Assembly: GCA_963691655.1 (NCBI GenBank)
Contig: OY829329.1
Coordinates: forward strand, 62,056,852 to 62,120,851
Length of the DNA: 64,000 nt
Direction: 5' to 3'
DNA from: Toxonevra muliebris
Taxonomy: Eukaryota; Arthropoda; Insecta; Diptera; Pallopteridae
The translations under genes and the position numbers were made by a program. The notes under the pieces were generated by a model that saw only the letters and a list, made by a program, of their open reading frames with translations, ran no database searches and was not told where the DNA came from. Of this stretch, positions 45,891 to 57,138 are shown one piece after another; position 1 is the first letter of the stretch, and the number at the start of each line of letters is the position of its first letter.

Positions 45891-48615
45891 TGCTTATTTT
45901 GAGCTAGGATTAGGCACATTGTTGGCTACTTTGAATAGAATCTCATAGTAAAACTAAATAATTGAATAAATTACAGATAAGATCAAACTAAAATCTAAAT
46001 GCAGGAGTAAATATTATTCTAAATTGTATCACAAATTGAAATCTAGAGGTTAATTTTCAAAGTCATGACTTAAGTTCATGTCAATTTCGTTTATTTACAG
46101 ATTGCCTGTAAATGCCTAACTAAAAAATATTTATTATTATATTCTCTTTGTGATGAAGCGACTAAAAATTTCTGCGATTGCTGGCTCATAAAACTAAGAA
46201 AAGTTTTTTTTTATATTAGGCTCCATCAAATTAATTTGAAGACTCTTGTTTTTCGTACTAGGAATTCTAGGTTGACATTATACTTATACCCGACTAACTT
46301 TGGCATTTATTCTATACAACAAAAGGCCAAAAATTATTTTGTTTATTGAAGATAGGGAATTAGAAATAAATTGAAAATAAATAAATACACTTAATCGAAG
46401 TCAAAATCTGAATATACATCAATCGATTGCTTTTCTAGTTGCACAAATTTAAGCTAAATTTAAATTCTATAAAGAAAACTAATTCACTAGTTTGAATTCA
46501 ATACAAAACATACAATATTTCAAGTAGCATTATTAATTATTGATAGCTGCTTCATTGCACAAATTGTAATTTATTCAAATACGAGAAATGATAAGCTAAA
46601 ATATTTACCATTAGGATTCTTCAGCTTCTTCTTCATCTTCAATCTTCATCTTCTTGTGTTTGTAATTGCAGCTTACGTCTGGCTACCTCAACTATTATTA
46701 CAAAATTGAATTTCATTTCCGCAACGTTTTGATTTTCAACCAAAATTCCAAATTCATTATGTGCAAGTATCCATTCACTTATGATGAGTTGAGATGAGTT
46801 GAGCTGAGTTGTTGGTATGCTTGTGCACGTGTGTGAACAGGAAACGCAGTAATCGCTCATCATGACTGAAACTCGATGAAGATGCACTCATTTAGAATGA
46901 TTTTCTATCAATTTCATTAATTATGATTGTTAAACCAGCTTGAAACTTTCACACACACACACACATACACAAACTCGCATAGAAATTTAATATGAAATTT
47001 GAATTCTTTAATATAACTACATACATATAATTAATGATGTATATGTGTGTATGATGTACTCAGCAATTAGTGAAAAGACTAACGTAACGGATAGTTAAAC
47101 AAACAAAAAGATAGACGTACAAAGAGTTAAATAGAAAGCGTGACGGAGGCACACACGTACACATAGACACACACACACACACACAAAGTTTAGTGAGAGA
47201 TGGTGGTCAATAGCAGCAAAGAAAGTAGCAGAAGGCTTTACTATTTCTCAGCTACACACACACACATATACATAAATATATATATTCATACAGATACACA
47301 TGAATAAATCTATATAGCCGTAAACGGTAACAAGGCAATGCTATAATTCCATGAGTTTTGTGCAAATTTAATTAATTTTATGCTATTTGCTTTAAATTGC
47401 AGTACCATCATTCTAATTGCACTTATGGGGTTTTGCTAAAAGCGCATATACATATATACATATATATACATTGAAATATATTTGTATTTACATACTTACA
47501 TAAACACAAAGAGGTAGGTATGTAGATATGCATTTATATATCCAAATATGCATGTATATTCCGAAATGGAAACTATCATTTGTTGGCATACAAATACATA
47601 AATACATACACACAAAGATATGTGCATGCATAGCTGTTATGTGTTTGTGTCGGTTTTCTATTATACTCAGCATAACTGCTGGACATTATTTTACTTTTTA
47701 TTTTGGGAAAATTACGGATAGTAATTGAGGCGAAACATTAATTGAACAAACGCATGTGATGCACATTTAAGGTAAATTAACTTAATTCATGTGAAAATGC
47801 ATAGCCGCATTCATTCATTCATTCATTTAACTTTGCTTCCTTAATTCCATTGAATATGCAGTTACAGGTTTTCGTTTAATTTCAGTTTTGTTTTGAGAAT
47901 CATTGTGCTTGGTTGGTAAATTGGCAGATTTATAAAGGTATCTAAAATTAAGTTTTGTTTGTTGTTTTTGAAAGGTTTCATTGAGAAGTTTTGAAATATG
48001 AATTTGAAATGTGGTTTGGAATATTTTGATATTTAAATTATTATCTCATAAAATGATAAAATGAGCAATTAATTGGAAAGACTATAGACAACAGAAGAAA
48101 TTAATCATTTGTCTTTAATATGCAAACGTACAAAACTCATAGAGATCATAAGAATTGACAACCATGGCGTATACGTAACTTTATCGAAATTGAGTTCTAC
48201 AGTGCGAATCAGAACTTTTTGTCAGGGTATCGAAAGATACAAATTACGAAACACGTTTCCAACTAGACTTGACTTTTGATATATGCACTTTAAAGTGAGT
48301 TGCTATACAGGACGATTTTTTAACTGTATTGCAGACATGGATTTTGAGAAGTTAAAGCAAATACCTGAATATCGCCATTATTATTTTCTTTTAAAGTACG
48401 TAAGGTATTTCATTGGATCCAAAAAATATGAGAGTTATGTGACGTCATGCCCGTTCTATTATATCTTTTCTTCATCCATCTGCAGGTGATTTGTGTGCGC
48501 CTGGTGCTTCCAGCCTCTATATCTGGTACTGCGATGGAAAAAGAGAGAACGAGTGATTTTGATGAATCAAAGAAAACATAAGCGCGTTACGTCATGAGAA
48601 CTTGGTGTCAAACAT
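45891..48615. other. AT-rich spacer with CA/TA microsatellites
   Basis: No gene is recognised. (CA)n runs lie at 46,951-46,970, 47,148-47,186 and 47,253-47,300. A CTTCTTCATCTTC repeat at 46,620-46,655 makes a short Glu-rich minus frame. The third GTTACGTATACGCC motif lies at 48,161-48,179. Confidence 0.5.
48161..48179 (-). repeat. GTTACGTATACGCC motif, occurrence 3 (inverted)
   Basis: ACCATGGCGTATACGTAAC is the exact reverse complement of the 38,085-38,103 motif. Confidence 0.6.
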
Positions 48616-48657
48616 AAGGCCGTATTTAGAGGGGAGGTTTTGGGGGTTCTGATCCCC
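48616..48657 (+). mobile_element. hAT-like terminal sequence
   Basis: AAGGCCGTATTTAGAGGGGA followed by GGTTTTGGGGGTTCTG. The same sequence stands inverted at 55,616-55,656. A G-rich end starting with an AGG.CCG..TT.AG word is common in hAT-type elements of animals (family inference). The right-hand C-rich block at 50,286-50,330 reads AGGACCGCATCCAG in reverse complement and may be another related end. Confidence 0.4.
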
Positions 48658-48808
48658 GGAAATTTGGAAACTTTATTCTAATTTTTGAGATTAATTGCCA
48701 ATGGATGGAAAAAAAAGTTAAAATAAAATCTATTTAACGATATTTTTTACTTCCATCGGTTTTTTTTTCTAAAAAGTCAAATATAAAAAATAAATTTGAA
48801 ATCTTATA

Positions 48809-49523
48809 CCATGTTCCCATTGAGCCAAAATTACGTGGTTTCGGCAAATGGTTTCGAACGAAACTGCAATCGTTCACATTGTGAAGCTGGTTTCGGTTAT
48901 GGTTTCGTTTGACAGTTCATTGTTTATTTCTTGTTGTAAAATGACGGCGGCTAATATTTTTGCTAATATTGAATAAATAAATAATATTATTGAATAATAT
49001 TGAATAAATTGAATACGAAAAGAATCAAAATGATAAACAAAATATTTAGCAACAAAATAAAAGTGAATAAGAGAGAGCATCAATTCTTTTGTATTTTGCT
49101 TCACTTCAACCGCAGTCACTATGCAGTTCCTTCTCCATTCGTTCATATGTATGACCGTTTTTTCCCCCCTACACAGCTCCTCCACCTTTTCTGCCCATAC
49201 TATGAGTTATGAGCTCCTCTTCCAGCGCACTACACAAATTACTTTTTTTATATTTTCGTTTTTCCATATTAATCAAATTGTAAGCAAAGTAAAACATAAA
49301 TGTCAGAATAGAGCACATTCAATTTAATATTCATTTCAGTGAACACATTCAGGGTTGCATTAGATTCTTGGGTGATTTCGGCTGCGGTTTCGTTGAAACC
49401 ACCTAATTTCCGTGGTTTCGTTTGACATACTTTTATATGACGAAATTGAGCATTTCAGCGCAGTTTTAGCCGAAACCACGGAAATGGTCGAAACCACGCA
49501 ATTTTGGATCAGTGGGAACATAG
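48809..49523. mobile_element. 715-bp TIR element
   Basis: The left end is ATGTTCCCATTGAGCCAAAA, then TTACGTGGTTTCG. The reverse-complemented right end is ATGTTCCCACTGATCCAAAA, then TTGCGTGGTTTCG. About 30 of 33 positions match. Both subterminal regions carry repeated GGTTTCG words (GGTTTCGTTTGACA on each side). The inside has no convincing transposase. The exact ends and target duplication are uncertain by several bases. It is a DNA-transposon-derived MITE of unassigned superfamily. Confidence 0.75.
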
Positions 49524-50460
49524 CATTAGTTACACTATGCGATCAAATTCGATCTGTTTTCTTTGACATGAGGTTAGACTACGGATTCAAAAAGAGAAGG
49601 TGATACTGAGCGCTCCTGCATTTATAGTTTTTCAGTAACTGTTTTTGATTTAAACTTTCGTCCTGAATCAGTTTGAAAAGTTTAAAAATAAATAAAAATT
49701 TCAAAAAATTATCGGATCCTTGTAAAATTAGACTTTTTTCCTAAAACGTGTCGTGATGTGCTGGGAAGTTTTTGACCTCAGATTCGTGTTCAACGTGAAA
49801 AATTCTTTCACAAAAACTCCATCTTATTAGCAAAACCCACGCAGTTTTAGGAGGCAATCTTAAAATGTAATTAATTTTTTAACTAATTATTGCTGAGAGC
49901 ACTACGATTAGAAAGATCTCTTTCAATGCTATGACTTCACGAATTTGGGAAATATAAGCCAACCTCATCCGGGTTTCTTATCATTGATAATGGCTCAAAT
50001 TCCCAATGATGATCATTTGAAAAAAATGAGCCCCCACTATTTTTGGTAATTTTTTTGAGGTTAGGTACATCATCAGTTGTGGGAAGTCAATGAGTTAACG
50101 AAATTTTGTCCTTCACGATAAAAAAAATGCATTAGAGTGCACATTGAATAATATTTATTTGAAAAATTTTAATTTGATTATTCTGTAAATTTTTTTTCAC
50201 TTTTGGCCATTTCTTTTTTAGGTTATTTAAAAATCAGTTTGATAAAAATTATTTATGAATATTTTCTTCGAATGAAAACCTCTCTCCCCCCCCCCCCCCC
50301 CCCGAAAAAATTTCTGGATGCGGTCCTGATTACAGCTGAAATTTTGTGATCTCCTTTTGCACATTCGAATACCATATTGCTGTCTTACCATGGTAATATT
50401 CTAGTACATATTCTATATTGATTAGATTACGAAGGCGAATAAATTACCCTACAGTAGTAG
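49524..50460. other. AT-rich spacer with an 18-C run
   Basis: No gene is recognised. C18 lies at 50,286-50,303, next to a GGATGCGGTCCTGATTAC word that may be a decayed hAT-type end. Confidence 0.5.
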
Positions 50461-50960
50461 ATGGCAGTATTGAGCAAAATTCAATCTGACTAATGAGTGG
50501 AAAGTAATGAATAAAAATTCAATCATCAATCACAAACTAATGACTAATTTGTATTAGTCATTTGATCATGTATTGTTGAGTAATGATTAACAACTGATAT
50601 CTTTTCAATATGAAGTAAAGTACCAGAAAAATATCTGGTGGATTTTTCCATCTGTTTGAGAAATGCGAAATCCCATTTTTATTTTTGTAATCGCAAATGT
50701 TTCCTATAGCGAAATTACTGAATTAAGTTATTAAGTGCAAATCGCGTGAGTTTGGCATATACCCGACGATATTTAAAACTATTAAAAAAGTTTCAGTTTA
50801 AAATTAGTCCTGACTAAAACTAATGATTGAATGACTAATGATTGAATGACGAATGATTGAGTGACTAACAAATAATTTATTTAGTGGTAATTACGACAAA
50901 CTATTTCAGCATGGCTAATTTTATTCATAATTCGTTAGTCTTGACTAAAATTTTAATTAA
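50461..50960. repeat. Small degenerate array, unit near ACTAATGATTGAATG
   Basis: Loose AATGACTAAT/AATGATTGAATG words, with a regular core of about three 15-16-bp units at 50,815-50,867. Confidence 0.55.
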
Positions 50961-50969
50961 CTAATTAAT

Positions 50970-52705
50970 AAATTGAAAAATTTAGTTGATTATATTCTAA
51001 AGCTAAATATGAAGAGTTCTAATCAAATGGGCTTGCTCAGTCCATTACAGCTCGTAATAGAGGATGCCTCCAAGGCAGTAGTTGTAAGAAGAATAAAAGA
51101 TATAAAGTTGAAGGGGAAATCTATAGGGTCTGAAAACCGAGATAACCCGGCGAAAGGCAACTATCTCTTGAACGGTTCCCAGGGCAGAATGGATAAATAG
51201 TATAGTTTTGAGAAACACTTTGTTACAAAGCTTAGTATAGTAAGAGCGAATGGGAGGGTGTAGAATATAACTACACATTCACAGAACACACGATTAAGTG
51301 GTATAGAGATGGATCACGAACTGAGGATGGCACTAGGGCAGGAGTATTTGAGCCGATGAGAAAATATCCCAAAATCTTTCAGGCTTAGATATCGCTACCA
51401 AGTCGGACAGCCAGACAGCTATTCGAGCACTTTGGTCCTTTAAGAACAATTTTAAACTGGTGTGTAACTAGAACTGTTTGAGCTAGCTTAATGAACTGGT
51501 TTAATGAACTGGGCAAGGATAATAAAGTCGCTCTATGTTAGCTACCTGTACAAGCAAGAATAGAGGATAATTAACAATCAGACGAGCTTACTAGAAAGGG
51601 ACTGCGATTACATTCGAGATAACGGTAACAGAGAATTACTCAGGCTGGAAGAGAGAAACAAGAGGCAAGAACTCTTTGAGGGTCAATGTCTTGGGATAAG
51701 CCAATCGCAAACAATGGTATTTGACCTCAGTAACAAAAGACCCAATCCCTTTTTGCTCCACTACGTCACAATTTTTTTTTACAATGGTTTGAAATTTTGA
51801 TTTTTTGGGCAAAAACCGAATCAAATAATAAGAAAAATTATATGTAATATTTTATTTAAGGTGGCTCTTGTCTTGGGTAACCTATATTAAAATTTTCCAA
51901 AAAATATTTCCTTACAACGTTTTAACCCTCTAACTCCCACTAATATTGGTCATTTTGGGCCTTTTTCTTAAAAACTTCTTAAAGCTTGGCCTCCCCAAGG
52001 GTTAAAACCTTCCACAAAAATATTTTCCGGGAAATTTCACTTAGGGTTACCGAAGACAAGTAGCCTCTAGGAGTTAAAGGCAACACATAAAAAAACAAAA
52101 TTAAGTGTTAAGAAATTTATTTGTAAGCATTAAGAAGTTTTTAATAAAAAGGCCCAAAATGACCCACACTGGTGAGAGCTAGAGGCTTAAAATGTTGTAA
52201 GGATATATTCTTCGGAAAATTTTAATAAAGGTCGTCCCAGACAAAATCCATCTTAAACAAAGTTTTGTATATGATTTTTCTCATTGTTTGATTCGGTTTT
52301 TGATCAAAAAATTAAAATTTAAAATTAAAAAAAAAAAATTGGGACGTAGTTGAGCAACAAGGGATTAAGGCTTTTGTTACTGAGGTCAAATACAATCGTT
52401 TGAGTTGGGTTTTGTCTCCAAAATATGTGTTGCACTGTATAATAAGAGTAGATACGCATTCTGCATTGGTCTCAACAAAAACAGTTTGCGCATATTAGCT
52501 GGTAATCTGACTGAGCACTGCTGGCTTGGAGAACACCTCTGTAAAATAGAGGTTGAGGAAAGCTCAATATGTAGGTTTTGTAATGAGGATCCGGACACAA
52601 TACTCAAATTCTTGAGGGAAACTGGACTGGGTGAGGTACTCTAGGCAAATTAGACAAGATAGAGAAGAGGGACGTACAACGACAAAAACCTCGTGACACC
52701 TAACC
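50970..52705 (+). pseudogene. Decayed non-LTR retrotransposon (RNase H and tail), split by a foldback element
   Basis: Across several frames the + strand encodes RNase H features in order: WYRDGSRTEDGTRAGVF (about 51,303-51,352), SDSQTAIRALWSF (about 51,392-51,432) and SDELTRKG (about 51,578-51,602). These match TDGS, DSQAAI and ADELARKG blocks of I/LOA/R1-type elements. After the palindrome at 51,718-52,392 comes SLRILAGNLTEHCWLGEHLCKIE, then SSICRFCNEDPDTI, equivalent to LTGHC...L and the Cys-rich motif. The element ends in a 3' tail with CCTAACCTAAC near 52,699. Many stops and frameshifts show old age. The upstream part (50,973-51,200) may be the end of the reverse transcriptase. Confidence 0.8.
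51718..52392. mobile_element. 675-bp near-perfect palindromic (foldback) element
   Basis: The left end is TATTTGACCTCAGTAACAAA and the reverse-complemented right end is TATTTGACCTCAGTAACAAA. The inverted similarity runs almost to the centre: AGACCCAATCCC / AAGCCTTAATCCC, TCAAATAATAAG / TCAAACAATGAG, TAAAATTTTCC / TAAAATTTTCC, and GGTCATTTTGGGCCTTTT on both arms. Flanking bases CAATGG and CAATCG may be an imperfect 6-bp target duplication. There is no coding. It interrupts a retrotransposon relic, so it is younger than that insertion. Confidence 0.85.
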
Positions 52706-52919
52706 TAACAGATTCTTTAAATTACGTTACCGGGAAACCATAGTAAAATAATCAAAATTTTGAGTGTAGAAGCCATATTAATGAAATGCTTGAAATAGGA
52801 GATAGAGGTAGTTATTAGGGTTGCTATAGTGGTGTTATAAAAGGAGGTAAAATAGGAGGGGAGGCCAAGGATGCAAAAATCCTCTCTGTTCAAATAATTT
52901 TTTTTTAACTTTTTCTATG
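52706..52919. other. Short spacer
   Basis: Nothing is recognised between the 3' end of the retrotransposon and the remnant at 52,920. Confidence 0.45.
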
Positions 52920-53215
52920 CCAAAACTATTCTTTTTTCTTTTCTAATCCAGTCGTGCAATATACAATCTGAGTACTAGCTGGAGATCTCTTCTTTTTGAT
53001 GCCCTCCAACCACTTCGGTCCTCTTGATGACCTCTAAAGCCCTTCCTATGACAGAAGTAACACCAATGCTGTTGACCTCCAGGTTGTTGCTGATCTTCTG
53101 AATATACATGAGCTTTGAGGATACCATTCAAATGCTTTTTTTGCAAGGTCCTCATTTAGTTTCCATCGCCATAGCTCATTATTCAATATAGTTGTTGAAC
53201 ATCGAATCCTTCGCC
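52920..53215 (-). pseudogene. Unrecognised protein-coding remnant
   Basis: On the minus strand the base composition is more balanced than in the flanks and the predicted peptides are not low complexity. One frame reads STTILNNELWRWKLNEDLAK (about 53,206 to 53,147). Another reads NLEVNSIGVTSVIGRALEVI then KRTEVVGG (about 53,083 to 53,000). They are offset, so at least one frameshift is needed, and a stop (ISS then TAG) follows. I do not recognise the family. It could be a retrotransposon ORF part or a relic of a host gene. It lies about 215 bp past the 3' tail of a non-LTR relic. Confidence 0.35.
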
Positions 53216-54920
53216 GTCGGACAAATACTTGTTTATGCTTTTTAAATAATTTAGGTTCTTAAGTGTATACTTACAGCCAACAACATATTTTTTGTTGAAA
53301 CTTGTAAAAAGTAATACTCGTGAGGGAAAATAAAATTATCTTAAATACATAAAGTAAAGTTAATTATAAGCCAACAACAATTTTAAATAACCTCTTTCTG
53401 TACTATGGCGCTGCAATTGTTTTCTTTTTTTTTTTTTTTTTTTTTTTTTGTTTTCTTTAATGACATAATCACAAAATTTAATATTTATATACTGCTGTGA
53501 ATTGAAATTCTTTCCCTGAGCGCAGCATGATGCGCTCATACATTTCACCTTACTACACAAGCACAGTGTAACGTGAAAAATGACAACATTTAATACGCCC
53601 AAAAAAAAAAAAAAAGCACCAAAAAATTTAAATTAAATACATTTTTATAATAAAATTTTTATTTAAAACGCAACCCCGTAAAAATGTATAATTCATAGAT
53701 GTTGGAAAATTTTTGCAAGCCTCTTATTTAATAAATTTGTTTTTGTATACCGTCGTCTTCTGCTTTCAGGCAACAGAATAGTAGGCATAAATAGTCAAGT
53801 ACGCTAAGAGGCGCTGCACTGTCACAGTTCCTTTACTTCTTTTCTGACTTTTGTTTCATTTCTCCTTGCAAAAAGCAGCAGCAGAAACATAACTGCAACA
53901 CTGCTAAATTTACATGTAGAGAATGTGAAAATTTGTGCTTGCATTGCCTGCCATACTTAAGTAAGCAATTTTAAATACAGTAGCAACAAGAGTAAGCAGC
54001 AGAAATACTATAGCATAGCATACTGCAGCACAGTGCATGAGTGTGTATTGCATAATTGCAAAACCGGCGACATCCTTAGAGAGATTTGTACTGCAGCAGT
54101 AGCAAAAGACAATTGTAATTAAAAATAATTTTTTATTCCCCCCCCCCCCCCCCCCCCCCCTTCAAGCACTTTTTTCAGCCTTTGCTGCCACTTTTGTTTT
54201 TGGTGTTTTTGTGTTACTTTCGTGTAGTTTTTCATGTCAGCGCCACCGTTTCCGTTTCATTTTCGTTCGTTCGTTCGTTTGTTCGTTAGTTGTAGCAAAA
54301 ATTTTAAATAGTTTATATATTGTCAGCAAGAATTTTCATGTGCAATTAATTTGAAATTAGAGAATGCATGAATGCAAGAAAAATAATACAAGTGCTATGA
54401 GAGTATCGTATAATCGCAATTTGAGACTTTGCCAAAGCACAATTTTACAACATTTTTGCTGTGCTTTCAGTTGCCTATGAAAATTATATTATAATGCAGC
54501 ATTTTATTTTGCGGAATTGTGTTGAAATTATTTTTTTGTAGACTAAGCGAATATAATTTTAGGGTAGTCAAATTATAAGTTTTATTTATATATTAGGTAC
54601 TATGTAGTTTTATGAGGGGAAAGTTAGTTGGAAGGCAAGTGAGGTCGCCCGAAATAGTTCCTCGATCGTAGGCTTGAATTCCGGTCAAGAAAACTTCTTG
54701 ATTTGCATAATATAAAATCATAAATTGTTATGCAAAACTTTAAACTTTTACCTCTAGATGGCTAGAGGGAGGTAGAGGTAAATTAATAGAGTTACAGAGA
54801 TATGAATATATATAAATGCAAAGAGATAGAAGGATAAAGATATAGATAAACGGATGAATGAATCTAAACATTATAGAATAGATGAAAATCAATCTACAAA
54901 TGTTATAGTTGAGGACTGTT
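53216..54920. other. Spacer with T, C and CAG repeats
   Basis: No gene is recognised. A T run lies at 53,425-53,449, C23 at 54,138-54,160, a CAG/GCA-rich patch at 53,872-53,890 and at 53,980-54,035, and a TTCG repeat at 54,263-54,290. Confidence 0.5.
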
Positions 54921-54926
54921 TTACTT

Positions 54927-55615
54927 ATTTGTGGCATCTATAGCCCACCTAAACACAACGTAAAAAGGGACGTCTACGTTAAGTTTTTCAAAACCTTGGG
55001 ATGCCGTTTTATAGCTGAAGGCGATTACAACGCAAAACATATACTTTGAGGATCTCGATTTACAACAACAAAGGGACGTGAATTATACAGTATAACACGA
55101 ACTATGAACTTCAAAGTTGTATTTACCAGAGAACCGACATACTGGCCTTCGACTCGACTCGTCGATTTTTGCGTAACTAAAGGTGCTTCAAATGTGCAGA
55201 CAACCTGTAAATCTAACCTTGATCTTTCTTCAGATCACTCGCAAGTGCTGATTACCATAACCAAAAAGCTCCAAAATACCATTCTAAATTGTCAGCTTTG
55301 TAACAGTCGCTCAAATTGGGCACATTTTAAAACCATATTGTCGTCGATCCTCTGCACGAAATCGCCTCTTAAAAGCGAGAATGATATAAATGAAGCTACT
55401 GAATATCTAACAAAATGCATACAGGTAGCAGCTTGGGAATCCACACCAGTCACGAAACCTTACAACCAAAGGCACGTATATCATAACCTGCCTATTCGAT
55501 TTCATTCGAAGAAAATATTCATAAATAATTTTTATCAAACTGATTTTTAAATACAATAAGTTAAATCGATGATACATTTGATAGACCCTATCAGACTAAG
55601 GACAAAAGTTTATTA
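54927..55615 (+). pseudogene. Jockey-type AP-endonuclease fragment of a non-LTR retrotransposon
   Basis: One frame runs from ICGIYSPPKHNVKRDVYVKF (54,927) through FIAEGDYNAKH to SNLDLSSDHSQVLITI and ends at the TAA near 55,550. A single internal TGA at 55,047-55,049 stands where a Trp is usual. IYSPP, GDYNAKH (GDFN block, catalytic Asp) and SDHSQV (SDH block, catalytic His) are the diagnostic motifs of the apurinic-like endonuclease of Jockey-clade elements. It would nick the target DNA to prime reverse transcription. The N-terminal third of the endonuclease and all of the reverse transcriptase are missing. The right side is cut off by the hAT-like terminal sequence at 55,616. Confidence 0.9.
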
Positions 55616-55656
55616 TGGTCAGAACCCCCAAAACCTCCCCCCTAAATACGGCCTTG
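55616..55656 (-). mobile_element. hAT-like terminal sequence, inverted copy
   Basis: The reverse complement reads AAGGCCGTATTTAGGGGGGA then GGTTTTGGGGGTTCTG, matching 48,616-48,653 with few differences. It truncates the Jockey fragment. Confidence 0.45.
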
Positions 55657-56979
55657 GCTGTAATGCTCAAATATAGAGAGATATGATTTGAGATATCAGA
55701 TTTTCTTACCCAGATTCAAGAACAGTTCTAGATTTGTTTTTGTTCCTGATCAGGAGTATGTTTTCGTTTTTTTGTTCCTAGCTCTGTCATTTTGATTACT
55801 CCAAAAGATGAAATTTTCATATAGCATTTTGTATTTTAGTTTACTATCCACACTATTGAGTTCCTTCCTCTACATATTTATATTGACGGGAACAATTTAT
55901 AATATTTTTTAGTAAATATATTACAGTATACAATATTGCGACTTTGATTTGTTATTTTTAGAACTTGAAAAAACTTAAACAAAAATACCAACCTAGCTAG
56001 CTCTTCTACTTTCAATACATTTTTAAAATAACATTTTTAAAATGTCCTCTTGTTGAAATCTTTTGAATTTTTTATTCTTCTTTTTTACATTCTCTAAGTT
56101 CCCAGCTTTAAATAAACTCAAATATTCAGCGCATTCAACTCATTTCACATGCAAACACCTTAGATTATCCCAGACTCTATTTTCAAATGCTTTTCTTCGC
56201 TATCATATAAGTGAGCACATGCTTTCAACATGCGACAACAGGCAGCAGCCAACATCAACATCAACAATAACGATGATGATGTCTCTATGATGATGGTGGG
56301 TGATGATGATGATGATTATGATGGTTGACTTGACTGTTACTTTTGTAGTTACATATGCTCGTATGAAGATGACTGCTGCTTTGACAACTACAGCGACTAG
56401 TGCTCTGTTGGTGTTGTTAGTAGTTACTACTACCATTACGGCGACACTTTTCCATTAATGTCTTCAACTTCCTGTTAGTGAATATTTCAATTATTAATGT
56501 TGAAAAGTAGAAAAAGAAAAAAGAACAAGAAGAAGTAAAGCGCGAGACAGTATAGAAAAGTTACATACTAAGAAACCAAAATCAAGAAGAAGAAACAGTC
56601 AGTAATAGCACCAAACTGATGACGTAGAAAGAGAAACAGTAGCAGAAGTAGTAGTAACAGAGGAAGAAATATAGCATACATTGAAACTGATGCGGCGTTG
56701 ATGGGACTCTGTTGCATTTTTCATAATTTTACAATCTTAACAAGGAAACTACGCATACAAAATCACACACTCACACATATATATATTTAACACATACACA
56801 CACACACACACATACACACACACACACACATACACACGAAGCTTATACTAAGGAAAGTGGCTTAAAGTAAGCACAGCAAAATGACACAAAGTGGTAATGC
56901 TTTCATAGAACAGGCTAAGAGAATAAGAGTGAAGAATGAAGTGTTAGATATCGTTGAAAACGCTGTTGTAGTACATCTA
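55657..56979. other. Spacer with GAT and CA microsatellites
   Basis: No gene is recognised. (GAT)n-type sequence lies at 56,269-56,332, AAG/GAA-rich sequence at 56,505-56,680, and (CA)n at 56,791-56,836. Confidence 0.5.
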
Positions 56980-57136
56980 CAGATATCCTTGACTAATTGA
57001 GTTTCTCATTTAATTGGGTAAATAATATTAAATTTTTAATTCGAAGCATATTCAAATTCTTCGATGAATTCCATTTTCCGGTTAATTAAACCAGAAATTT
57101 TACATATACCACGATGCAATTAAACGGGGGTTACTG
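56980..57136. mobile_element. pogo-like MITE (second locus)
   Basis: The 157-bp segment is flanked by TA on both sides (56,978-56,979 and 57,137-57,138). The right end in reverse complement is CAGTAACCCCCGTTTAATTG and the left end is CAGATATCCTTGACTAATTG. CAGT..CCC..TTAATTG ends with a TA target are of the pogo/Tigger type, as at 9,581. GGTTAATTAAACC occurs internally. There is no coding. Confidence 0.55.
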
Positions 57137-57138
57137 TA

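Noticed and set aside
46639..46887. A minus-strand open frame ending in an acidic tail
   Set aside because: The acidic part comes from a CTTCTTCATCTTC simple repeat. No protein family features are seen, and the splice-like words nearby would imply a 24-base intron.
48283..48489. A 68-codon + strand frame with mixed composition
   Set aside because: It is short, with no recognised motif, no neighbouring exon and no splice sites of quality. It is insufficient for a gene call.
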